Shown: positions 8,271 to 16,100 of the stretch, piece by piece | Layout: each line of letters starts with the position of its first letter | Numbering within the stretch: position 1 is the first letter of the stretch | Source of the DNA: Pseudomonas sp. JUb42 | Lineage (GTDB): Bacteria; Pseudomonadota; Gammaproteobacteria; Pseudomonadales; Pseudomonadaceae | Assembly: GCF_024807945.1 (NCBI RefSeq) | Contig: NZ_JANUFD010000026.1 | Span: 1-64,000, forward strand | Direction: 5' to 3' | Length of the DNA stretch: 64,000 bases | The notes under the pieces: generated by a model | What the model was told of the DNA's origin: nothing | The model's database searches: none | The model's input: the letters and a program-made list of their open reading frames with translations, nothing else | Program-made: the position numbers and the translations under genes

Positions 8271-8908
8271 GCATACATCACCTGCTGCGGTGCGCCACGT
8301 CGCGCCACATTAAGCATGGCCTGGCCGATCACCCCGGTGCTCAGCACAGTGTTCGGCAGCAGCCAGTGCAACAGCGAAAACAACGGTCCAAAGACACTGA
8401 TGATCAAGCGATACATCGGGGTCTTGGACTTTTGTCCGTGCAGCGGCTTTATGGCGCCGGGACGGAACAGGTACACCGCCTTGAATGGCAGGCGCAGCAG
8501 GGCGTTCTCCGCCTTGCCCTTGACCCGTGCCCACATGCTGCGGCCCTGTTCACTGCTGTCGGTGCCCGCGCCCGAAACGAACACGAAGGTCATTCGGGGA
8601 TTGAGCCGGGACAGGGTTTGCGCCGCTGCCACGGTAATGTCATAGGTCACGCGGCTGTAGTCGCTTTCGTTCATGCCCAGAGAACTGACTCCCAGGCAGA
8701 AGAAGCAGGCATCGATACCGCGCAGACGGTCTTCCAGGTTGCTGTAGTCGTATAGATCGGCCTGCACGATGTCTTCCAGTTTGAGATGGGACTGGCCGAC
8801 CCCAGTGCGACCGACCGTGATGACCCGCTCGACATCCCTGGCCGCCAGGCATTCGTGCAAGACACCCTGGCCCACCATGCCGGTGGCGCCGAATAAGAGG
8901 ATTTTCAT
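8243..8908 (-). CDS. NAD(P)-binding atypical SDR / epimerase-like protein
   Basis: A 221-residue extended or atypical short-chain dehydrogenase with an N-terminal nucleotide-binding motif (ILLFGATGMVGQGVL), an acidic segment near YDYSNLEDRLRGIDACF and the FVSGAGTDSSEQG strand. It resembles the YbjT/HTATIP2-type oxidoreductases, which often lack an identified substrate. I use ATG 8908 because GGAG lies at the proper distance; the frame is open 21 bases further. The catalytic Tyr-x3-Lys is not obvious, so it could be a redox sensor rather than an enzyme. Confidence 0.85.
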   Translation of the reverse strand: MKILLFGATGMVGQGVLHECLAARDVERVITVGRTGVGQSHLKLEDIVQADLYDYSNLEDRLRGIDACFFCLGVSSLGMNESDYSRVTYDITVAAAQTLSRLNPRMTFVFVSGAGTDSSEQGRSMWARVKGKAENALLRLPFKAVYLFRPGAIKPLHGQKSKTPMYRLIISVFGPLFSLLHWLLPNTVLSTGVIGQAMLNVARRGAPQQVMYARDINAAAQ

Positions 8909-8974
8909 GGGCTTACTCCGATACAGCATGTTTGTGGGAGGAGCTCTAAGAGCGAATATTGTTGGCGCGAATCT

Positions 8975-9064
8975 GCGGGAGCGAATTCATTCGCGAAGAG
9001 GCTGGTACATCCGATAGATATTCGTCGTCTGCAATGCCGCTTTCGCGAATGAATTCGCCCCCAC
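8975..9064. repeat. REPIN, GAATTCATTCGCGAA type, with degenerate left flank
   Basis: The arms are GCGGGAGCGAATTCATTC and GAATGAATTCGCCCCCAC, each with one change from the consensus. Upstream (8935-8965) a second, broken REP-like start (GTGGGAGGAGC) is visible. It lies between the epimerase-like gene and the SDR gene. Confidence 0.85.
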
Positions 9065-9130
9065 AACGCCCATCTCACAGGACACGCTCCTACAGAATTG
9101 TGCTTTCACCTTTTTGGTCACACAGTTTTG

Positions 9131-9994
9131 TTATTCCACTGGCAACTCAGGCACCGGCGCCGTAGAACTGAGATCGGTGAAGGCAGTGACCGCCTTCCAG
9201 CGTTCAGCCGCCGCCGAGCGTGCTTCTTCCACTGGGGTCAGGTACTGCAATGCATCGCTGCCCAGCAGCAGGCGCAGGGGCGGTTGCGCGTGATCGGCGA
9301 TCTTCAGGACGACCTGGGCCACGCGATCCGGATCGCTGTTTTCCTGGCCGGCGATATTGCGCAACAGCTCCTGCAAGGCGCCGACGCTTGGCTGATAGTC
9401 GGCCATTACCGGCTCATCATGACCACGGGCACGCACCGCCCAGTTGGTACGCATGCCGCCCGGTTCCAGGGTGGTGACCTGCACGCCCAGGGGCTTGAGC
9501 TCGGCCGCCAGTACATCGGAAAAACCACCCACGGCGAACTTGGCCGACTGATAGGCGCTCAAGCCTGGCATGCCCATGCGGCCACCCACCGAGGAAATCT
9601 GAATGATGTGCCCGGCGCGCTGCTGGCGCATGACCGGAACAGCGGCGCGGCTGAGATTGACCACGCCGAAGAAGTTGGTCTCGAACTCGAGGCGGAAGGC
9701 TGCTTCGTCGGTTTGTTCGAAGGCCTGCATATGCCCATAACCGGCGTTATTGACCAGCACATCCAGGCGGCCGAAGGCGTCGACGGCCGCTTGCACGGCG
9801 GCCTTGGCGGCTTGCGGATCGGTGACGTCCAGCTCAAAAGTGCGGATCTGTTCGCCGTAACGCTGAACCAGATCGTCAAGACGTTGCGGATCACGTGCCG
9901 TGGCCAGCAGGCAGTCACCGGCGGCAAGTACCGCTTCGGCAATATTGCGGCCCAGGCCACTGGCACTGCCGCTGATCAACCAGACTTTAGACAT
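9131..9994 (-). CDS. Classical short-chain dehydrogenase/reductase
   Basis: A 287-residue classical SDR: cofactor motif GSASGLG, NNAGYG, catalytic Ser in QISSVGG and YQSAK (Tyr-x3-Lys). A neutral or basic residue pattern after the second strand (ATARDPQRL) suggests NADP(H). The ATG at 9994 is chosen over upstream in-frame starts because AGGAG sits at the right distance. An operator-like sequence identical in 19 of 21 bases to one upstream of the neighbouring TetR gene lies 32 bases before the start, so it is probably controlled by that repressor. The substrate is unknown. Confidence 0.92.
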   Translation of the reverse strand: MSKVWLISGSASGLGRNIAEAVLAAGDCLLATARDPQRLDDLVQRYGEQIRTFELDVTDPQAAKAAVQAAVDAFGRLDVLVNNAGYGHMQAFEQTDEAAFRLEFETNFFGVVNLSRAAVPVMRQQRAGHIIQISSVGGRMGMPGLSAYQSAKFAVGGFSDVLAAELKPLGVQVTTLEPGGMRTNWAVRARGHDEPVMADYQPSVGALQELLRNIAGQENSDPDRVAQVVLKIADHAQPPLRLLLGSDALQYLTPVEEARSAAAERWKAVTAFTDLSSTAPVPELPVE

Positions 9995-10025
9995 GAAGGT
10001 ATCTCCTGTTGAATTGCAGTATATG

Positions 10026-10046
10026 AGTAAGTAAGCACTCATTTAT
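10026..10046. promoter_or_regulatory. Candidate TetR operator upstream of SDR gene
   Basis: The site reads AGT-A-AGTAAGC-A-CTCATTTAT and contains TGAG/CTCA half-sites. It matches 10668-10688 in 19 of 21 positions. Two copies in front of the regulator and its neighbour are typical for a self-regulating TetR protein. This is inferred from sequence only. Confidence 0.6.
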
Positions 10047-10073
10047 TGGGTAAATAAAAACGGGGTGAAACGC

Positions 10074-10646
10074 TCAGTCCCTGGCAATTGCATTCCAGTA
10101 CGCGACGAAACCGGCTTCGCGGTAGCGCTCCGCCTGTTCCGGTGCAAGGCTCATGAAGTCCATGGTGGTCTCGGCCAGGCTGCGCATGATGGCCGCAGTG
10201 AAATCCACCGGTTGATCGCGCAACACGCCGCAGTCGACGCTCATCTGCAGGGCCTCGCCCAGTTCCCGGAAACCTTCCTGCCCGGCTTCACGGCTCTGCG
10301 GCGTGAGACGGTCTGACATCATCAGCAGGGCCATGACCTTGCGCTTCTGCGGCTGGGCCACGCCCCAGTCCACGTAGATGCACCAGGTGTGATGCAGGCG
10401 TGCCTTGATGCTCTGGTCCCGGGGGAAGCCCGGCAGCATGATGTCGCGCAGCTCGACCTTGAGCTCCAGATACAACTGGTTGAGCAACTCGTCCTTGGTC
10501 TCGAAATAGTTGAACAGCGTACCCTCGGCCACGCCCGCGCCCTTGGCGATCTTCGCTGTCGGCGCACCCAAGCCCAGCTCGGCAAAGATATGCAGGGCGG
10601 AGTCGAGGATGGCGTTGCGCTTGTCTTCGCTTTTCGGACGGGCCAT
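10074..10646 (-). CDS. TetR-family transcriptional repressor
   Basis: A 190-residue TetR regulator with a standard N-terminal helix-turn-helix (AILDSALHIFAELGLGAPTAKIAKGAGVAEGTLFNYF region; key words GVAEGTLFNYFETKDELL) and a variable ligand-binding C-terminus. It is transcribed in the same direction as the SDR gene, 79 bases upstream of that gene's start. A paired operator motif stands before each gene. The probable role is autoregulation plus control of the SDR. Control of the divergent MFS gene at 10964 is also possible, but two REPINs lie between. Confidence 0.9.
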   Translation of the reverse strand: MARPKSEDKRNAILDSALHIFAELGLGAPTAKIAKGAGVAEGTLFNYFETKDELLNQLYLELKVELRDIMLPGFPRDQSIKARLHHTWCIYVDWGVAQPQKRKVMALLMMSDRLTPQSREAGQEGFRELGEALQMSVDCGVLRDQPVDFTAAIMRSLAETTMDFMSLAPEQAERYREAGFVAYWNAIARD

Positions 10647-10667
10647 GGACGAGCAGGGCTTTTAATA

Positions 10668-10688
10668 AGTGAGTAAGCGCTCATTTAT
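10668..10688. promoter_or_regulatory. Candidate TetR operator upstream of tetR-like gene
   Basis: AGT-G-AGTAAGC-G-CTCATTTAT lies 22 bases before the TetR start. The near-palindrome TGAGTAAGCGCTCA forms its core. It pairs with 10026-10046. Confidence 0.6.
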
Positions 10689-10721
10689 ACGCCCGCCGAT
10701 CAATAACTGCAAACTTAATTC

Positions 10722-10813
10722 GTTGGAGCGAGGCTCGCCCGCGAAGAGGCCAGTACACTCAGTACATCTGCTGAGCCTTGCAGATCGCTTTCGCGGGCAA
10801 GCCTCGCTCCTAC
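10722..10813. repeat. REPIN, GAGGCT(T)GCCCGCGAA type
   Basis: Arms GTTGGAGCGAGGCTCGCCC and GGGCAAGCCTCGCTCCTAC enclose a spacer with CAGTACACTCAGTACATC. This is a second arm family, distinct from the GAATTCATTCGCGAA elements. With 10831-10920 it fills most of the 317-base gap between the TetR and MFS genes. Confidence 0.88.
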
Positions 10814-10830
10814 GGGATTGTGCGTACCTT

Positions 10831-10920
10831 GTGGGAGCCGGGCTTGCCCGCGAATGGATTTTCAGCCGTAAAGAATATGTTGGATGTGCCGACCTCTTCA
10901 CGGGCAAGCCTCTCTCCAAC
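10831..10920. repeat. REPIN, GGGCTTGCCCGCGAA type, degenerate
   Basis: Arms GTGGGAGCCGGGCTTGCCC and GGGCAAGCCTCTCTCCAAC are related but carry several mismatches. It follows the previous REPIN by 17 bases, a tandem arrangement (BIME-like). The MFS ribosome site must lie between 10921 and 10963. Confidence 0.82.
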
Positions 10921-10963
10921 GGAATAGAATCCCCGGTGTATATCTGCCCCGGAGCCCTCTGCA

Positions 10964-12358
10964 ATGCCCATTTCCCGCTCGACCGCCATCGCCTCTCTGG
11001 TGGCCGTGACCTTCTTCATGGAAAACCTCGACGCCACGGTGATCGCCACCGCGTTGCCGGAAATGGCCCGCACCTTTGGTGTTGGGGCGGTAGACCTGAA
11101 TATCGGCATGAGCGCCTATATGCTCGCTATCGCCATCTTTATCCCGATCAGTGGCTGGCTCGCTGACCGCTTTGGGTCGCGGCTGATCTTCGGGTCAGCC
11201 ATCGTGCTGTTCACCCTTTCGTCGCTGCTGTGCGGCTTGAGCACGGGGTTGGAGAGCTTTGTGGGCGCACGGATATTGCAGGGCATCAGCGGGGCAATGA
11301 TGGTGCCGGTGGGGCGGCTGGCGGTGCTGCGTGGCACCGAGAAGAAGGACCTGGTGCGGGCCATTTCGGTGATCACCTGGCCCGGTCTGGTGGCGCCGAT
11401 CCTCGGCCCGCCCTTGGGGGGCTTTATTGTCACCCACAGCAGCTGGCCGTGGATTTTCTACCTTAATCTGCCATTGGGCCTCGTCGCCCTGATCGCTACA
11501 GTGATCCTGATCCCCAAACATAACGAGACGACAAGGCGCAGTTTCGACTTGATGGGTTTCGTCCTGACCAGCAGCGCCGGCGGGGCTTTTCTCTATGGGG
11601 TGGAAATGCTCGGCCAGCGTCAGCACAGCCTGTGGACCGGCTTGGCCGTGACCGCCCTGGGCCTGTTGCTGGCGGCCGTTGCCTGGCGCCATATGCGACG
11701 CCGCGACGAGCCGTTGCTCAACCTCGATGTGGTGGCGGTGCAGACCTTCCGGGTCAGCCTGTTCGGCGGTTCGCTGTTTCGTATCGCCATCAGCACCTTG
11801 CCGTTCCTGCTGCCGCTGATGTTCCAGCTGGGCTTTGGCTTGTCGGCGTTCGATGCGGGTTTGCTGGTGCTGGCGGTATTTGCCGGCAACCTGGCGATGA
11901 AGCCGTTCACCACCGCGATCATGCAGCGCTGGGGCTTCCGCCCGGTATTGTTGGTCAATGGCGTGCTTGGCGTCCTGGCGATTGCCGCCTGCGCCTGGTT
12001 CGACGAAGCCGTGGGCTGGCCGCTGATCCTGTTCATTCTGTTTGTCGGCGGGCTGTCGCGCTCGATGCAGTTCACCGCCTACAACACCCTCGGTTTTGCC
12101 GATATCAGCAAACCACGGATGAGTGATGCCTCGACCCTGTTCAGCATGTTCTTCCAGCTCAGCATGGGCCTCGGGGTGGCTATCGGTGCCTTGCTGCTGC
12201 GCGGCGCCATGCTGGTTCATGGCAATGGCGGGGCGGTCGCCACCGCCGATTTCCAACTGGTATTTCTCGGTGTGGCGCTGATTGCCGTGCTGGCGATGCT
12301 CGATAACCTGCGCTTGCCCAAAGACGCAGCGCAGGCGGTGCTACAGAAAAATCAGTAA
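10964..12358 (+). CDS. MFS drug efflux transporter (DHA2/EmrB-QacA type)
   Basis: A 464-residue proton-driven exporter with about fourteen membrane segments. The motif MENLDATVIATALP after the first helix is characteristic of DHA2 proteins (D-x-T-I-V-N-x-A-L-P class). Motif A is GWLADRFGSRLIF, and motif C-like GPPLGGFI follows. It probably exports toxic hydrophobic compounds; a specific substrate cannot be inferred. No membrane-fusion protein gene is adjacent, so it may act alone. It is convergent with the nuclease gene, and the two reading frames overlap by seven bases. Confidence 0.92.
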   Translation: MPISRSTAIASLVAVTFFMENLDATVIATALPEMARTFGVGAVDLNIGMSAYMLAIAIFIPISGWLADRFGSRLIFGSAIVLFTLSSLLCGLSTGLESFVGARILQGISGAMMVPVGRLAVLRGTEKKDLVRAISVITWPGLVAPILGPPLGGFIVTHSSWPWIFYLNLPLGLVALIATVILIPKHNETTRRSFDLMGFVLTSSAGGAFLYGVEMLGQRQHSLWTGLAVTALGLLLAAVAWRHMRRRDEPLLNLDVVAVQTFRVSLFGGSLFRIAISTLPFLLPLMFQLGFGLSAFDAGLLVLAVFAGNLAMKPFTTAIMQRWGFRPVLLVNGVLGVLAIAACAWFDEAVGWPLILFILFVGGLSRSMQFTAYNTLGFADISKPRMSDASTLFSMFFQLSMGLGVAIGALLLRGAMLVHGNGGAVATADFQLVFLGVALIAVLAMLDNLRLPKDAAQAVLQKNQ

Positions 12359-12885
12359 GCCGGCGCCAGGGTCTCGCCTTCGCTCCACAGCTTCTCGAAG
12401 TCTTGGGTGTAGCTGGCGGCCAGATCAGGCACGCCGCGCAGCAACAGGGCGTTCTCGGCGTTTTTGGTGGCGGCGGCCTGGGTGTAGTTGAACGAACCGG
12501 TCTCGACATCGGTGCCGTCGATGACCATGAACTTGTTGTGCATGATCGCGTACTTGCCGTTCAGGCGTACCGGCACGTTCTTGTTGGCGACAAAGGTCGT
12601 GGCGGAGTACTTGCCGCTGTTGCCACGCTTGTCGGCAACCAGGCGTACATCCACACCGCGCCCCTTGGCGTCAACCAGTGCAGTCGCAATGGGCTTGCTG
12701 GTGAAGGAATAAGCGGCCATGACAATGCTGTGTTTGGCGTGGGAGATAGCATCGATGACCACGTCCTGGGCCGACTGTGCGCCGATTTTCGGCGAGAAAC
12801 CGACCACCGCATCCGAGGCGGCGAACGCAGCAGGAATCAGAGAAAACGACAGGGCAGCGGTGAACAGGACAGCAGAAAGGCGCAT
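12352..12885 (-). CDS. Exported phospholipase D-family nuclease (Nuc-like)
   Basis: A 177-residue protein with a Sec signal peptide (MRLSAVLFTAALSFSL, cleavage near AFA-AS) and a single HKD motif, HNKFMVIDGTDVETGSFN (H-x-K-x4-D plus GSFN). Its length and single HKD match the Nuc/BfiL endonuclease subgroup that works as a homodimer, each chain giving one HKD. It should act in the periplasm or outside the cell on DNA, perhaps for nucleotide scavenging. It stands next to the toxin-like gene at 13135, but the two are divergent and I see no evidence that they work together. Confidence 0.9.
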   Translation of the reverse strand: MRLSAVLFTAALSFSLIPAAFAASDAVVGFSPKIGAQSAQDVVIDAISHAKHSIVMAAYSFTSKPIATALVDAKGRGVDVRLVADKRGNSGKYSATTFVANKNVPVRLNGKYAIMHNKFMVIDGTDVETGSFNYTQAAATKNAENALLLRGVPDLAASYTQDFEKLWSEGETLAPAY

Positions 12886-13134
12886 GGGGCAATCTCATGA
12901 TCGAGTGACTGAAGGGCGTGGATCAATGCGTATGTAATATTTGCTTACATCCGCATCGACGCCGCGCAGGGTAGCACTTCCCGGCCGGATATCCAGAGCT
13001 TCAGAACGTCCTGAGTCGCAGAAAAAACCTACTTACCGCGTCGACTTTGCTGATTGAAAAAGACTCGTTGGTTCGATTCCGTTTTTCCAGTGTCAGCCAC
13101 TTTTTTGCTCACTCGGACTACTGGAATCTTGAAC
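12886..13134. other. Divergent promoter region, nuclease / toxin-like gene
   Basis: The 249 bases between the nuclease and the toxin-like gene are less GC-rich than the surroundings around 12925-12950 (GTATGTAATATTTGCTTACAT). The window contains no REP. A TTG-initiated frame runs from 13054 into the large gene. I see no small immunity-size ORF here on either strand. Confidence 0.5.
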
Positions 13135-16100
13135 ATGGCCAATGACCCTTCTGCGGATTCACCGCACATTTTCGAACCTCTGCCAGGCATCGCCTGGCTG
13201 ACTGACGCCGTACCGTATATGGCGAGCTGGAGTAGCGTCGATAACGCTGAATCGCTGTTTCAGGTAGTGGGCCTTGATAACGCGGCACTCGCCGTGAGTC
13301 AGAGCGCTCACGACAGGTGGATTGCCCTGATGCAAACGCAGCCATTCCAACGTTTTTGCCAACCCCTGTTAAAACGCATGGACTGGTACAGCGGTGAGCA
13401 GGCTTCGCCACGGATCAGCCAGGCCTTGCTTGGCCGGGCGATCATCGAGCGGTTTTGTATCGGCGCGGCGAGCGATGGCTTTCTTGAACAACTGTTCCCG
13501 AACAGGGATATCACTCAATACAACCACGTGAGGTTGCTCGAAGAGGTCGCGGACCATCTCGCTAAATGCAACGCCGGGGCGAGTGCGCCGACCCTGGCAA
13601 TGCTCAAGTATCTGCTGCTGCGGGAGCTGGCACCGGAGTTGCTGGTCCGGGAGGTTGCCGATCACTTCTGCTATGGCCGTTCGTTGCAGAGTGTGGCGCT
13701 TGTCCAATGCGCCAGGTTTCTGCAGGGGGTCGCGCCAGAGACGTTGCCGCGCCTTAAGTATGAGGAGCTACTTGATGTGGGGCAGTCTCTGTCGCAGTCG
13801 AGCGATCCTGTCGTACAGAGGGCCTGGGCCAGGGCCGCGATTGTTCCTGCCCTGCGTTATGCCCAGGCCCATGGCGCTGTCACGCTGGATCGGGGCATTG
13901 CCCAAGCAGACCTGGCCCAGACCCTTCAGGCGCTGGAGTACCTGAAGAAACAACAGGACTTGCATGCCCAGGCGCTACATAGCCTGTTGGCCATCAAGCC
14001 ACCGGATCGAAAAAAACTCGCCCACACGCTGCTGCACGCCGCTGCCGTGCCTTCATGGCTATGGCCGCAAGGGGTAAAGGTCGATCATTGGCCGGTGCTG
14101 CAGGCGCATGGCTTGAGTCTTGCCGGGTCATACGAATGGGATCACTGGATCACCGAACTGGCAGGCAAGCGTTTGGCCACGGTGGAAGAACTGGTGATGA
14201 TGGGCGAGGTTTGCAAGGCGGGTAAGCCGGCCGTCCCGCAGCGCTATGAGCAGGCGTTCGCGACCTTCAAGGAATCCCTGATCGCTGCGAAGGCCAAGGT
14301 CATCGAGCGCCTGCTGGCAGAGATGCCCGATGCCGACCAGACGTTGCTTGCCCACTATACCTGTGAGGTCAGCCGGGTCATTTTCGACAAGGAGCAAGCG
14401 CTTCAAGGGCTGTTCATCCGGTGTCAGCCGGGCGATCGGCGCGTCGACTTTCATGACCACTCTCATGCAGTTGAAGTCTTTTTTGAAATTATCCCCGCAG
14501 CTGGCGTCGCTCGACGCATCGCCAATCGATTCGAGTATCGTGTGGAGGATAGCGAGTCAACGGGCATTCTCAGTCCCATTCAGGCAATACATCATCATGA
14601 AGAGCACGCACTGCATGTGGTCCAGGCTGAGGTGACACCCTTGGTGGCGCTGGACAGCGATGCCTACCTGCATGGCACGGTGTCCCGTTCCTCGAAGTCG
14701 CCGCGCCATCCGCTCAAAGGAACGCTACAGCCTGCGGCGCAGCTGGTCTTTGTCGAAGATGGCAATGTGCAGAGCATGCGCCAGCAACTGGCCAAGACTG
14801 CTGCCGCACATCTGCTGGCACCGACCCTTGAGCAACTGCAGAGCCAACATCTGCATCAGACCGACTGGGAGCAACTGTGGGCCCATGAGCGGCAGGTCGC
14901 CGATCAACTTGCCCGCCTGTTCGTTCCCTTCTATGGCTGCATTGCCGACCTGCGCAAAGGCGATCACTCGGCGGGGGTGATCTTCAACTGCGCGCTGGAC
15001 GCAGTGGTGACCCTGGTGCCCATGGGCCAGTTTCTGCGCTCCACGGCGATTCTTGTATTGCGGGCGGGGGAGTTGAGCGTGCTGTCCGCTGCCCGCTCGC
15101 TCGGCACGGTGCTGGGCCGGCTAGGTATTGATATTGCCCGGCAGACCACGGCCCTGGGCTTCGTCGATCTGCTCAAGCCCGGCGTGCGCCTGTCGCGGTC
15201 GCTGTGGGAGGGGCTGTTCGTCACAGTACCGACGCTGCGCCAAGCCATCAGGCACCCTGAATGGCTGCTCGATGGTGTGGCATTGAGCAAAGGTGAACGC
15301 GCCACCCTGGATGGGTTGCCCGGCATCGCTGCACGCAATATTGGCAGTGCCGAAACGGCCGATTACCGCGTGCTGGACCCTTACACCGATCAGGTCTACG
15401 GCAAACGCCTTGCGCTTATCGCTGACAGGTCTGGCATCGAATTGTCATCGGCCGAAAGCATTACGCCCGGCCATTACCCGCCTGTGATACCCGCACGGCT
15501 GACGGAAGAGGGAGGCCATGAAATGTGGATCGACCGGGGCTGCCAGACTCGGGTGATCGAACGGCGCGAGAGGGTGTTCGATATTCTGGTGGGTGACAGG
15601 GTTTATCGTCTTGATAGCGGTGCTGAGCATGTGGCCTTGCGCAGGTTGGATGTGGCGCCTTCGTCTATGAGCGAATCCGGGTTTGAGGAGGCCGAAGTCC
15701 TCTGTCGTCCGAAGCGGGATCTTGAAGAAACGGCCTGCACAAGCGGGATCAAACTGGTCAGTAAAGTTCCGCAATTGCTCGATACCGTGCGTGATCATCT
15801 GGGCAGCAATATCAGTTGGGCGTTCGAGGGGCGCGAGCATCGTCTGTTCAGGCTGGTGGCCTGGGAGAATCCCGCACAGACAATCGATGTAATGATCAAT
15901 GACGGCAAGGTCTGCAAATGGGTACCGCCCGTTCGCCGCGTGCCGGGGACTCTGGCTGCCCTGACGGAAGAAGAGCGTGAGACGTTTCTGGTGCCTGATA
16001 CGGTGGTATATCGCGACACCTTCGCAGGGCGGTTATCGATGCAGTTGCGCTTGGGGTTTCGGCCTGACTTTCAGTTTGACGAGGCGGTCCTCAATCATGA

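Noticed and set aside
12352..12885. PLD-family nuclease considered as a second toxin or as a T6SS effector of the neighbouring toxin locus
   Set aside because: It has a Sec signal peptide and matches ordinary secreted Nuc-type nucleases; the divergent orientation gives no support for a joint system.
13054..13134. TTG-initiated extension of the toxin-like protein (27 residues)
   Set aside because: The start is a weak codon without a ribosome site, and the residues (FLLTRTTGILN) do not make a convincing signal peptide. ATG 13135 is preferred, though its own ribosome site is weak.
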